Source: an uncultured Propionibacteriaceae bacterium
GTDB lineage: Bacteria > Actinomycetota > Actinomycetes > Propionibacteriales > Propionibacteriaceae
Direction: 5' to 3'
Length of the DNA stretch: 23,435 nucleotides
Assembly (NCBI GenBank): GCA_938012815.1
Contig: CALLVV010000051.1
Span: 1-23,435, forward strand
Position numbers and translations under genes: made by a program. Under the pieces are notes generated by a model. That model was not told the origin of the DNA. It worked only from the letters and a program-made list of their open reading frames with translations, and did not search any database. Positions 1 to 8,442 of the stretch are shown here, in pieces. How positions within the stretch are numbered: position 1 is the first letter of the stretch; every line of letters begins with the position of its first letter.

Positions 1-1
1 C

Positions 2-34
2 GTCACGGGACTCATCTTCGCCTACACCCCATGA
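2..34 (+). CDS. possible 3' end of an upstream gene (partial)
   Basis: One frame is open from the left edge and ends in TGA at 32-34, giving the tail VTGLIFAYTP. The hydrophobic residues would suit the last residues of a membrane protein. Ten codons cannot identify a gene, and a second frame is open to about position 66, so this is only a possible gene end. The rest of 35-226 shows no coding signal I can defend. Confidence 0.2.
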   Translation, partial: VTGLIFAYTP

Positions 35-226
35 ATAAGCCTCAATGGACTTTGGATATTCAGTAAATCTGATCGAGGAGCCTAGCCAGAGCAATGTTTA
101 CTGGTGCTTGACCCACGTGGTGGTCGGTTGATGTGATTTTTCCGGACGGAGAGCCGCACCGGGCCCTGTGGTGTAGGCGAACTGGACTGCATCAATTTTG
201 GGGGATGCGGACGATACAATTCCTGC

Positions 227-238
227 ATGACGTGTCAT
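227..238. promoter_or_regulatory. short palindrome upstream of the exporter operon
   Basis: ATGAC-GT-GTCAT has perfect 5-bp arms around two bases. It lies 36 bp before the start codon of the ABC ATPase, just after a -10-like TACAAT at 215-220. No good -35 box is visible at the right distance. It could be a repressor site for the exporter, but 5-bp arms also occur by chance. Confidence 0.25.
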
Positions 239-273
239 AGTGACTGGAACTGTTTATTTTAATAGGAGCAGAC

Positions 274-1182
274 ATGAAGAAGGTCATCGTCGCTGACAAC
301 GTGACTCGCACCTACGACAAGTTCACGGCCGTGGACGGGGTGTCGTTTCATGTCGCACAAGGTGAGCTGGTCGCGTTGCTGGGGTCGAACGGTGCCGGCA
401 AGACCTCGTTGCTGGAGGTGCTCCAGGGGAGCACGCGTTCCAATGGTGGTCGTGTCCAGGTCTTTGGGCTCGATCCACTGGCGGATCGAGCCGCCATTCG
501 TCGACGCTCGGGCATCATGCTTCAGGAAGCGGGGTTCGCCAAGGACCTCACCGTGCGGGAGACCCTGGTCATGTGGGCCGGAACCCTGACATCTCCCCGT
601 CCCGTGGAGGAGTCCCTGGCCATGTGCAACCTTGAGAATCGCGCCAACATCCGGGTGGGGAGCCTGTCCGGAGGGGAACGACGCCGCCTGGACCTGGCGA
701 TGGCCACCCTCGGGCGTCCTGAATTGTTGTTCATGGATGAGCCCACCACCGGGCTCGATCCTGCGGTCCGCCAGCACACATGGGAATTGGTCAGGCGCAT
801 GCTCGATGAGGGATCGACCGTGTTGCTCACCACCCATTACATGGAGGAGGCCGAGGAACTCGCGGACCGCATCCTCATCATGGACAAGGGACGCATCCTG
901 ACCGAGGGCTCGGTCGCTGACATCGTGGCTCAGCATCCCTGTGAGATCACCTTCCCGGACATCGAGGTCAGCGATGTCGAGTTCGAAAGACTGTCGCACG
1001 TGGTGTGCCCGGTCAGCCATGATCGGGGAATCACCCGCGTGCTGAGCACCGACCTCCACGACACGCTTCGTGAGCTGCTGGCTCTGGCTGACAGTCGCAA
1101 CATTCACCTGGATGGACTCAACGCCCGGGCGGCGTCCTTGGAATCAGCCTTCCTTCGCATCACATCGAGGAGCCATTCATGA
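274..1182 (+). CDS. ABC-2 type exporter, ATP-binding protein
   Basis: This 302-residue protein is the cytoplasmic ATPase of an ABC exporter. It has Walker A GSNGAGKTS (37-45), Q-loop Gln84, signature LSGGE (131-135), Walker B LLFMDEP (151-157) and the switch His188 in TTHYMEEAEELADR. The last ~90 residues form the less conserved extension common in drug, lantibiotic and antibiotic ABC-2 ATPases (CcmA/DrrA group). The ATG at 274 follows an AGGAG-type ribosome site. Its stop overlaps the ATG of the permease gene by ATGA, so the two are one translational unit. The substrate cannot be read from the sequence, and no biosynthetic gene or dedicated regulator lies beside it in the window. Confidence 0.93.
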   Translation: MKKVIVADNVTRTYDKFTAVDGVSFHVAQGELVALLGSNGAGKTSLLEVLQGSTRSNGGRVQVFGLDPLADRAAIRRRSGIMLQEAGFAKDLTVRETLVMWAGTLTSPRPVEESLAMCNLENRANIRVGSLSGGERRRLDLAMATLGRPELLFMDEPTTGLDPAVRQHTWELVRRMLDEGSTVLLTTHYMEEAEELADRILIMDKGRILTEGSVADIVAQHPCEITFPDIEVSDVEFERLSHVVCPVSHDRGITRVLSTDLHDTLRELLALADSRNIHLDGLNARAASLESAFLRITSRSHS

Positions 1183-1964
1183 TCGCACCAGTTTTCCGTC
1201 GCACGTGGGCCATTTCCAAGGCCGAGACGAGCCTCTATATGCGGAATCGCTCCATTGCGCTCACCGCGCTCCTGCTCACTCCCCTGTTGGTGCTCGCCAG
1301 CGGCCCTGTGATCCTGCGGGAGGAGAACAACGTCTCCATACCCACAATGGTCCTTCAGCTGGTGGTGAACACGAGTCTGCTGCTGGTCGTGTATTTCAAC
1401 TTGACGGCCATCTTCGTGGCACGTCGAGAGGATGGTGTCTTCCAACGTATGGACACCGGAGAAGCAACCCGGTGGGAAACCGTGGTGGCCACCACCGTGC
1501 CCAGTGCTGCTGTGTTGTTGCTCCAAGTGCTCTGTGGGCTGCTCCTGGCCGGGCTGATTGCGAGGACATGGCCCGTCGCAAATCCCCTGCTCCTGATGCT
1601 GGCCCTGCTGTTGTCCCTCGCCCTGTTCGCGGCGTGTGCCGCTTTCACGTCGTCGTTCTGCCGAACCGTCGAATCGGCCCAATACGGGGCGTTGCCCGGG
1701 TTCTTGTTCTTCTACTTTCTTTCGGGCCTCATCATTCCGCTCCAGTTGTTTCCTGAACCGGTACCGACCATATCCAGGTGGAGCCCATTGATCGCCGTCA
1801 ACCATCTCCTGACCCTCAGCTCGGGGACGGACCCGCTGACCAACCAGAGCATCACTTTCCTCCAGTCGTGGATCCAAGCCGGGCAGCCTCTGGCCGCATT
1901 GACCGTGTGGCTGGTGTTGTTCGCCTACCTGGCGCGTCGCCACATGCGCTTCAACCGGCGCTGA
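1179..1964 (+). CDS. ABC-2 type exporter, permease
   Basis: This 261-residue integral membrane protein partners the ATPase before it; the genes share ATGA at 1179-1182. About six hydrophobic segments are visible: residues ~25-45, 55-77, 105-130, 137-160, 165-188 and 235-253. The SGLIIPLQLFP stretch before the last loop is typical of ABC-2 permeases. With the ATPase it should form a dimeric exporter in the cytoplasmic membrane. The region after it (1965-2045) has no obvious terminator. The family is clear and the cargo is unknown; drug, bacteriocin or lipid export are all possible. Confidence 0.9.
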   Translation: MIAPVFRRTWAISKAETSLYMRNRSIALTALLLTPLLVLASGPVILREENNVSIPTMVLQLVVNTSLLLVVYFNLTAIFVARREDGVFQRMDTGEATRWETVVATTVPSAAVLLLQVLCGLLLAGLIARTWPVANPLLLMLALLLSLALFAACAAFTSSFCRTVESAQYGALPGFLFFYFLSGLIIPLQLFPEPVPTISRWSPLIAVNHLLTLSSGTDPLTNQSITFLQSWIQAGQPLAALTVWLVLFAYLARRHMRFNRR

Positions 1965-2045
1965 GCACCGGGTCGAGCCAAGACGAACATCGATCCAAGG
2001 CCGGGTAGCGGACACCTACGGGTGAGGCGCTTCACGCGCAACCAT

Positions 2046-2079
2046 CGGGTGTAATGACTCCAATGTGCGGGTGTAAAAT
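2046..2079 (+). promoter_or_regulatory. vapB promoter with direct repeats, probably leaderless
   Basis: CGGGTGTAA occurs twice in direct orientation (2046-2054 and 2068-2076), 22 bp apart, about two helical turns. The second copy runs into a -10-like TAAAAT at 2074-2079. The vapB ATG begins only seven bases later and has no ribosome-binding site, which is the pattern of leaderless transcripts common in actinobacteria. The repeats may be sites for VapB autoregulation; this is inferred from their position. Confidence 0.4.
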
Positions 2080-2085
2080 CCGCTC

Positions 2086-2343
2086 ATGGCGCTCAACATC
2101 AAGAACAAGCGGGTCTGTGAACTTGCTCGGCGGGCGGCCGACCGGTTCGAGACCACACAGGTCGATGTCATTGAACGGGCACTGTTGGAATTGCTCAACC
2201 AGGAGGAACATCTCCGGCAGGCTCGATTCGACAAGATCATGGAACTCGCCGGGGAAATTCATGACAGCATGACTGATGAGGAACGCGAGGCCCTCCGAAA
2301 CGTTGACCGGGAAATCTACGACAGGGACGGATTGCCACGATGA
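2086..2343 (+). CDS. vapB: type II antitoxin, VapB family (Rv0623-like)
   Basis: This 85-residue protein matches the Rv0623-like (PSK) VapB antitoxins. It opens with MALNIKNKRVCELARR, has a short helical DNA-binding region to about residue 40, and ends with the toxin-contacting tail YDRDGLPR. VapB proteins bind their own promoter and block the PIN-domain ribonuclease VapC. The stop overlaps the vapC ATG by ATGA (2340-2343), the standard arrangement. Because vapC is broken, this antitoxin has no functional local partner. It may persist as a remnant, as an autoregulator, or as protection against related VapC toxins elsewhere. The start has no ribosome site but lies where a leaderless mRNA would begin. 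Confidence 0.85.
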   Translation: MALNIKNKRVCELARRAADRFETTQVDVIERALLELLNQEEHLRQARFDKIMELAGEIHDSMTDEEREALRNVDREIYDRDGLPR

Positions 2344-2548
2344 TTGTGGATTCGTCGGTGCTGATCGCCTTGATCCTGCAGGAACCAGGACACCAAAGGA
2401 TCGGTCGTGTCCTGAGAGTTGAGGACACACTCCACATGTCCACCGCCACTTCTCCTACGCTCTGGCCATCGAACTCGACGAGCCATTGCTGTTCGTTGGT
2501 GATGACTTCGCCCACACCGATGTGCAGCAGGTGAACCTCGACGATTGA
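2340..2548 (+). pseudogene. vapC: vapC toxin remnant with internal deletion and frameshift
   Basis: The first ~37 codons read MIVDSSVLIALILQEPGHQR and continue to MSTAT near 2450, the normal N-terminus of a PIN-domain VapC ribonuclease with its first acidic residue, Asp4. From 2450 a different frame reads FSYALAIELDEPLLFVGDDF and on to a stop at 2546-2548, which is the normal VapC C-terminus. An intact VapC has about 130 codons and only about 70 remain, so roughly 60 codons are missing at the junction and the frame is lost. The deleted part would carry the conserved central Glu and the Asp just before the FSYALA helix. The continuous frame from 2340 runs to 2534 and gives 64 residues with a meaningless tail. 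The toxin should be inactive. Confidence 0.85.
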
Positions 2549-2582
2549 GCCGACCTCGGTGTGAAGCGCCAATCCCCTTGGG

Positions 2583-3470
2583 TCACGCGGGTTTGCGCAC
2601 GCCCTTGATGACGGCGACCGCCAGGCCGACGACCACCAGGCCCAGGTAGCCGTACCAGAGCGGATCGAGCCAGGCCGACAACGACGAACTCAGGTGGCTC
2701 GTGATCTGGGTTTCGAGGGTCTGGACCAGCTGGTTGGCCGGGTTGGGGAAGGTGATGAACCCGCCCAGGCCGCGTATCAGCGCCACCGCACCCAGTCCGG
2801 CCGCCGCGAACACCGCCAGCAGCACCCAGCGGCCGATCCTCGTCCCCAGTAGCAACCCCCCGATCAGCAGTAGCCCGGCCGCCACGTGGAACAGCCACCA
2901 GTACGAGGCAAGGGCCAGGATCTGGCTTGCCTGGTCAGCCTGCTGAGCCGGGACGTCGGCCACCTTGACCTGGACACCGGTCGGCGTTTCGAACCGGTCC
3001 ATGTAGGTGGAGATCTCGGGGCCCGCGTTCGAGCGGATGGCCTGCCATGTCCGGGAGATGAGCGGGTCGAGGTTGATCTTGACCAACGGTGGGGTCCTGG
3101 TCCTGCCGGAGCCGTACTCCGTGAGGTCCTTCAGCAGGGTCTCGCGGCTGTCGTTCAGCGCCGACTCCCAGGCCGACTGGACCTCGGGACTGGACATCGC
3201 TGTGCCGACCCCCGTGCCGATGGTCTCCTTGAGTTTCGTGCGCAGACCTGGAATCTGGTTCACCGACTCCGGGATCCGCTGCTCGATCGAGCTGCGGAGC
3301 AGGTCCGTGACGACTCCCCTGACGGTCTCGTCCTTGGCGATCGCTTGAACCAGCTGCTGGGTCGATTCCGGCGAGGTGGCCGTGTGGTTCGTCCACTGCA
3401 GGACCGATCCCACAAGTGCACACAACGTGGCGGCCAGCAGAAGAATGCCTGCGAAGAAGTTGCGGATCAT
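2583..3470 (-). CDS. four-helix membrane protein of unknown function
   Basis: I do not recognise this 295-residue protein as a named family. It has an N-terminal membrane segment (residues ~6-26), a hydrophilic domain of about 160 residues probably outside the membrane, two closely spaced segments (~190-209 and ~214-235), and a last one (~269-288) ending in a basic KGVRKP tail. The outer domain is rich in polar and charged residues and contains ESVNQIPGLRTKLKETIGTG. The ATG follows a GAGGAG ribosome site. It is divergent from gyrB and faces the vapBC remnant. Membrane proteins of this layout occur in actinobacteria, but I infer no role. Confidence 0.75.
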   Translation of the reverse strand: MIRNFFAGILLLAATLCALVGSVLQWTNHTATSPESTQQLVQAIAKDETVRGVVTDLLRSSIEQRIPESVNQIPGLRTKLKETIGTGVGTAMSSPEVQSAWESALNDSRETLLKDLTEYGSGRTRTPPLVKINLDPLISRTWQAIRSNAGPEISTYMDRFETPTGVQVKVADVPAQQADQASQILALASYWWLFHVAAGLLLIGGLLLGTRIGRWVLLAVFAAAGLGAVALIRGLGGFITFPNPANQLVQTLETQITSHLSSSLSAWLDPLWYGYLGLVVVGLAVAVIKGVRKPA

Positions 3471-3707
3471 TCGGTGCTCCTCGGGTCGATGGGGCGCACG
3501 TCCATGCTAGAAGGCCGCGCCAATCAAGAGGTGATGCCCGGGACGGGATCGACAGAAGGCCTCCAGGCGCTCTGGGGGGGCCTGGGGCTGTACCCCGAGT
3601 CATCCTCACCCCTGGCGGGGGGTCAGAGAGCGGATTCTGGCCGGATGGCAGGGTGTTCAAGGGGCGTGTCGTGCAGGTTTCGGGGTAGACTTACCAAGGT
3701 TGTACAC

Positions 3708-3728
3708 GCCGTCGGTTCACCCGGCGGC
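3708..3728 (+). promoter_or_regulatory. hairpin in the gyrB leader
   Basis: GCCGTCGG (3708-3715) pairs with CCGGCGGC (3721-3728) around the loop TTCAC, forming 8 bp including one G-U pair. It sits between a candidate -10 box TAGACT (3686-3691) and the GGGAG ribosome site (3742-3746) of gyrB. No convincing -35 box is present. It may affect mRNA stability or translation, or be incidental. The rest of the 282-bp divergent region holds G-runs (3574-3580) and short GGGG/CCCC dyads but no clear site. Confidence 0.35.
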
Positions 3729-3752
3729 TGTTTCATGGAACGGGAGCACCGC

Positions 3753-5777
3753 GTGACAGAAGAGCAGGCCAGCGAGTTGGAACCCCAGGACGAGGCCGGG
3801 CAGTCCGGCAGCACACACACCGACGCGGCCTACGACGCAGAACAGATCTCGGTGCTGGAGGGCCTGGAGGCGGTTCGCAAACGCCCCGGCATGTACATCG
3901 GGTCCACCGGTGAACGTGGCCTGCACCACTTGGTCTACGAGATCGTGGACAACGCCGTCGACGAGGCCCTGGCCGGCTACTGCGACCAGATCGACATCGC
4001 CCTGCTCGACAACGGCGGCGTACGCGTCGCCGACAATGGCCGTGGCATCCCCGTCAAGGAACATCCTGTCGAGAAGATCCCGACGGTGACGCTGGTGCTC
4101 ACCGTTCTCCACGCCGGCGGCAAGTTCGGAGACGGCGGCTACAAGGTTTCCGGCGGCCTGCACGGCGTCGGTTCGTCGGTGGTCAACGCGTTGTCGCAGG
4201 AGTTCACCGTCGAGGTCTCCCGCGACGGCCACCGCTACGTGCAGACCTTCGACCTGGGCGTGCCCCGCTACGACCTCCAGGAACTGGAGGAAACCGAGGA
4301 CACCGGCACCACCGTCACCTTCTATCCCAGCCCGGAGATCTTCGAGACCACCGTCTTCAACTACGAGACCCTCGCCACGCGGTTCCGCGAGATGGCGTTC
4401 CTCAACAAGGGGCTCAGGATCACCCTCACCGACCTGCGCACCGTCAACCGGGAGGGTGAGGATGCCGAGGAGGAGCAGCGCCACGACTCGTTCCGTTTCG
4501 AACACGGCCTGATCGACTACGTGCGCTACCTGTCGCAGTCGAAGGACCCCATCCACCCCAGTGTCATCGACGTCGAATCCCACGACGACGTCCAGGGCAT
4601 GAGCCTGGAGATCGCGATGCAGTGGAACGCCTCCTACGCCAGCTCGGTGCACACCTTCGCCAACACCATCAACACCCACGAGGGTGGCACCCACGAGGAG
4701 GGGTTCCGCGCGGCCCTGACCAACACCGTCAACCGCTGGGGCGAGACCTGGGGCCTGGTGAAGAAGAAGGAGGACCGGGTCTCCGGCGACGACATCCGCG
4801 AGGGCCTGACCGCCATCATCTCCATCAAACTCGCCGAGCCGCAGTTCGAGGGCCAGACGAAGACCAAGCTCGGCAACACCGAGGCCAAGTCGTTCGTGCA
4901 GAAGGTCCTCAACGACCGATTGGGCGACTGGTTCGAACGCAACCCTTCCGAGGGCAAGGACATCATCCGCAAGTCGCAGGCGGCCGCACTCGCCCGGATC
5001 GCCGCCCGCAAGGCCCGCGACATGGCCCGCAACCGCAAGGGTCTTCTCGGCGGCGGCGGTCTGCCCGGCAAGCTCGTCGACTGCCAGTCCCGCAACCCCG
5101 GAGACTGCGAGGTGTTCATCGTCGAGGGTGACTCCGCGGGCGGTTCGGCGCGTGGCGGGCGCGACCCGAAGACACAGGCCATCCTCCCGATCCGCGGCAA
5201 GATCCTCAACGTCGAGAAGGCCCGCCTGGACAAGATCCTCGCCAACAAGGAGGTCGAGGCGATCATCAACGCCCTCGGCACCGGCATCCAGGAGGACTTC
5301 GACCTCGACAAGTTGCGCTACCACAAGATCGTGCTGATGGCCGACGCCGACGTCGACGGCGCCCACATCCGCACCCTCCTGCTGACGCTGCTGTTCCGGT
5401 TCATGCGTCCCCTCATCGACGCCGGGCACGTCTACCTGGCCCAGCCGCCGCTGTTCCGGCTGCGCTGGACCAACGCTCCCCATGAGCTGGCCTACACCGA
5501 CGAGGAACGCGATGCGATGCGTGACGCCGGGCTGGCCGACGGCAAGAAACTGCCCAACGTCAACCCGATTCAGCGCTACAAGGGTCTCGGTGAGATGAAT
5601 GCCGACGACCTGTGGGAGACCACCATGGACCCGACCAAACGCATCCTGCTGCAGGTCAACCTGCAGGACGCCGCCATGGCCGACCAGATGTTCTCCGTCC
5701 TGATGGGCGAGGACGTCGAGCAGCGGCGCAGCTTCATCCAGCACAACGCCCGCGACGTCCGGTTCCTGGACATCTGA
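3753..5777 (+). CDS. gyrB: DNA gyrase subunit B
   Basis: GyrB (674 residues) is the ATPase subunit of gyrase, which with GyrA introduces negative supercoils. The GHKL ATPase domain shows EIVDNAVDEAL (Glu63 as base, Asn67 for Mg), DNGRGIP (94-100) and the ATP lid around GGLHGVG (134-140). The TOPRIM domain shows IVEGDS (456-461, Glu458) and DADVDG (531-536). The C-terminal GyrA-contact segment QRYKGLGEMN is intact. I chose the GTG at 3753 because GGGAG lies six bases before it and the protein then has the normal family length. The frame is open back to 2886, but that stretch is antisense to the membrane protein; an in-frame ATG at 3735 is a weaker alternative. gyrA follows after 31 bp. Confidence 0.97.
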   Translation: MTEEQASELEPQDEAGQSGSTHTDAAYDAEQISVLEGLEAVRKRPGMYIGSTGERGLHHLVYEIVDNAVDEALAGYCDQIDIALLDNGGVRVADNGRGIPVKEHPVEKIPTVTLVLTVLHAGGKFGDGGYKVSGGLHGVGSSVVNALSQEFTVEVSRDGHRYVQTFDLGVPRYDLQELEETEDTGTTVTFYPSPEIFETTVFNYETLATRFREMAFLNKGLRITLTDLRTVNREGEDAEEEQRHDSFRFEHGLIDYVRYLSQSKDPIHPSVIDVESHDDVQGMSLEIAMQWNASYASSVHTFANTINTHEGGTHEEGFRAALTNTVNRWGETWGLVKKKEDRVSGDDIREGLTAIISIKLAEPQFEGQTKTKLGNTEAKSFVQKVLNDRLGDWFERNPSEGKDIIRKSQAAALARIAARKARDMARNRKGLLGGGGLPGKLVDCQSRNPGDCEVFIVEGDSAGGSARGGRDPKTQAILPIRGKILNVEKARLDKILANKEVEAIINALGTGIQEDFDLDKLRYHKIVLMADADVDGAHIRTLLLTLLFRFMRPLIDAGHVYLAQPPLFRLRWTNAPHELAYTDEERDAMRDAGLADGKKLPNVNPIQRYKGLGEMNADDLWETTMDPTKRILLQVNLQDAAMADQMFSVLMGEDVEQRRSFIQHNARDVRFLDI

Positions 5778-5808
5778 TCCCCGCGACCCGAAGGCAAGGA
5801 GTTACCAC

Positions 5809-8442
5809 GTGGCTGACGAGACCGACCGCCCCGAGGGCGTCGACGAACAGCTCAAGGCAGAAGCACAGGGCCTGGAGAAGATGCAGGGACACACCACCCC
5901 CGTCGACCTCCAGGTCGAGATCCAGAAGTCCTACCTCGACTACGCCATGTCCGTGATCGTCGGGCGTGCCCTCCCGGACGTGCGAGACGGTCTCAAACCC
6001 GTGCACCGCCGCGTGCTGTACGCCATGTGGGACGGTGGATACCGGCCCGACCGCGGCTGGAACAAGTGTTCCCGCGTGGTCGGCGAGGTGATGGGTCTCT
6101 ACCACCCCCACGGCGACAGCGCCATCTACGACGCCCTGGTGCGCCTGGCGCAGCCGTGGGCGATGCGGCATCCCCTCGTTGCCGGGCAGGGCAACTTCGG
6201 TTCCCAGGGCAACGACAAGGCCGCCGCGATGCGCTACACCGAGTGCAAGATGGCGCCGCTGGCCGTCGAGATGGTCCGTGACATCGAACAGGACACCGTC
6301 GACTTCAAACCCAACTACGACAACCGCGACTCCGAACCGACGGTGCTGCCGTCACGGTTCCCGAACCTCCTCGTGAACGGATCCACGGGCATCGCGGTGG
6401 GCATGGCCACCAACATCCCCACCCACAACCTGCGCGAGGTCAACGACGCCGTCCAGTGGGCGCTGACCCACCCCGACGCCACCAGGGAGGAACTCCTTGA
6501 GGCCGCGATGGCCCGCATCCAGGGTCCCGACTTCCCCGGCGGCGGGCTGATCGTCGGGCGGCGCGGCATCGAGGACGCCTACCGCACGGGACGCGGATCG
6601 GTGATCATGCGGGCCGTCATGGAACTGGAGGAGGACTCCTCCGGTCGCCAGCGCATCGCGATCACGCAGCTGCCCTACATGTGCAACCCCGACAACCTGG
6701 CAACCAAGATCGCGGAACTGGTGAACTCGGGGCGCCTCACCGGCATCTCCGACATCCGCGACGACACCTCCGCCCGCACCGGCCTGCGCCTGGTCATCGT
6801 CATGAAACGTGACGCCCAGCCGCGGGTCGTGATGAACAACCTGTACAAGCACACCGCGCTGCAGGACACCTTCGGTTGCAACATGCTGGCGCTCGTCGAC
6901 GACGTGCCCCGCATCCTGCGGCTCGACCAGTTCATCGCGCAGTGGGTCAAGCACCAGATCGAGGTCATCCGCCGCCGCACCGCCTTCCAGCTCGCCGACG
7001 CCGAGAAACGTGCCCACCTGGATCGCGGCTTGGTCAAGGCCCTCAACATGCTCGACGAGGTCATCGCGCTGATCCGGGCCTCCCGCACCGCCGAGGAGGC
7101 CTCGCGGGGCCTCCAGGAGCTCCTCGACATCGACGAACTCCAGGCCCGTTTCATCCTCGACCAGCAGCTGCGGCGGCTGGCGTCGATGGAGATCCAGAAG
7201 ATCATCGACCGACTGGCCGAGATCGAACGGCTCATCGCCGACCTCAAGGACATCCTCGCCTCCGATGAGCGGCAGCGTGCCATCATCGGCGCCGAGTTGC
7301 AGGAGATCACCGACAAGTACGGCGACGAGCGGCGCACCCGCATCGTCGCGGCCGACGGGGACTTCTCCGAGGAGGACTTCATCGCCGACGAGGACGTCGT
7401 GGTCACCATCACCCACGGCGGTTATGCCAAACGCACCCGCGCCGACCAGTACCGGGTGCAGAAACGCGGCGGCAAGGGGGTTCGCGGCGCCACCCTGCGC
7501 GCCGACGACGAGGTGGCGCACCTGTTCAAGGCCACCAACCACGAGTGGCTGCTGTTCTTCACCAACCTGGGCCGGGTGTACCGGGCGAAGGTGTGGCAGC
7601 TGCCCGAGGCGGGCCGCGACGCGAAGGGCGGGCACGTCGCGGGGCTGCTCAGTTTCCTGCCGGACGAGCACATCGCGCAGGTGCTGACGCTGCGCTCCTA
7701 CGACGACGCCCCCTACCTGCTGCTCGCCACCCGCAGGGGTTTCGTCAAGAAGACCGCGCTCGGCTCCTACGATTCGCCGCGCCAGGCGGGCGTGATCGCC
7801 ATCAACTTCCGTGAGGAGGGTGACGAGCTGATCGGGGCGTCGCTGTGCTCCTCCATCGACGACGTGCTGCTGATCTCCCGCAAGGGCCAGGCCATCCGCT
7901 TCCAGGCCTCCGACGACCAGCTGCGTCCCATGGGCCGTGCCACGTCGGGGGTGACCGGGATGCGGTTCCGTGACGGCGATGAGTTGTTGTCCATGGCGGT
8001 CCTGGGCGGCGACGACGACCTCGAAGGTAGGTTCGTGTTCACCGTCACCGATGGGGGTTTCGCGAAACGCACCGCCGTCGGTGAGTATCGTCAACAGGGT
8101 CGTGGGGGCCTCGGCATCAAGGCCATGCGCCTGTCCAACGGCCGCGGATCCTTGGTCGGCGGGTTGATCGTGGGTGACGGCGACGAGGTGATCTCGATCA
8201 AACAATCGGGGCAGGTAGTCCGTTCGGCCGTCGCCGATGTTCCTGTCAAGGGACGTGACACCATGGGGGTCAAGTTCGTCGGTGTCAGGGGTGATGACGC
8301 TGTGGCGGCGATCGCCCTCTACCCGGAGGCCGAGGCTGAACTCTCCGATACGGGTGCGGAAACGACTGCGGAACCGGGTACGGTGAACCAGACAGCAGTC
8401 GAGACGGCCGATGAGGCCGAGGAGGTAAACGGCGATGAGTGA
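5809..8442 (+). CDS. gyrA: DNA gyrase subunit A
   Basis: GyrA (877 residues) cuts and rejoins DNA in the gyrase A2B2 complex. The catalytic tyrosine is Tyr143 in AAAMRYTECKM. The quinolone region reads GDSAIYD (102-108), with Ser104 and Asp108 matching E. coli Ser83 and Asp87, the usual susceptible residues. The GyrA box of the DNA-wrapping domain is QKRGGKG (551-557), followed by beta-pinwheel repeats. An acidic tail of about 35 residues, rich in Glu, Ala and Thr, ends the protein. The GTG start at 5809 has AAGGAG seven bases before it. Its last eight bases overlap the DUF3566 gene. Confidence 0.97.
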   Translation: MADETDRPEGVDEQLKAEAQGLEKMQGHTTPVDLQVEIQKSYLDYAMSVIVGRALPDVRDGLKPVHRRVLYAMWDGGYRPDRGWNKCSRVVGEVMGLYHPHGDSAIYDALVRLAQPWAMRHPLVAGQGNFGSQGNDKAAAMRYTECKMAPLAVEMVRDIEQDTVDFKPNYDNRDSEPTVLPSRFPNLLVNGSTGIAVGMATNIPTHNLREVNDAVQWALTHPDATREELLEAAMARIQGPDFPGGGLIVGRRGIEDAYRTGRGSVIMRAVMELEEDSSGRQRIAITQLPYMCNPDNLATKIAELVNSGRLTGISDIRDDTSARTGLRLVIVMKRDAQPRVVMNNLYKHTALQDTFGCNMLALVDDVPRILRLDQFIAQWVKHQIEVIRRRTAFQLADAEKRAHLDRGLVKALNMLDEVIALIRASRTAEEASRGLQELLDIDELQARFILDQQLRRLASMEIQKIIDRLAEIERLIADLKDILASDERQRAIIGAELQEITDKYGDERRTRIVAADGDFSEEDFIADEDVVVTITHGGYAKRTRADQYRVQKRGGKGVRGATLRADDEVAHLFKATNHEWLLFFTNLGRVYRAKVWQLPEAGRDAKGGHVAGLLSFLPDEHIAQVLTLRSYDDAPYLLLATRRGFVKKTALGSYDSPRQAGVIAINFREEGDELIGASLCSSIDDVLLISRKGQAIRFQASDDQLRPMGRATSGVTGMRFRDGDELLSMAVLGGDDDLEGRFVFTVTDGGFAKRTAVGEYRQQGRGGLGIKAMRLSNGRGSLVGGLIVGDGDEVISIKQSGQVVRSAVADVPVKGRDTMGVKFVGVRGDDAVAAIALYPEAEAELSDTGAETTAEPGTVNQTAVETADEAEEVNGDE

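Noticed and set aside
3571..3620. G-runs and GGGG/CCCC dyads in the gyrB upstream region as a terminator
   Set aside because: Stems are short, no T-run follows on either strand, and simple G-rich composition explains them.
2886..3752. Upstream open extension of gyrB giving a 963-residue protein
   Set aside because: It is antisense to a well-formed membrane protein gene, has no gyrase similarity, and a good ribosome site supports GTG at 3753.
3717..5744. Long minus-strand open frame antisense to gyrB (675 codons)
   Set aside because: It is the usual high-GC shadow frame: rich in Val, Gly, Asp and Leu, with no recognisable domain, over a certain gyrB.
6112..6132. Possible quinolone-resistance change in GyrA
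   Set aside because: GDSAIYD keeps Ser104 and Asp108, the residues expected in susceptible enzymes.
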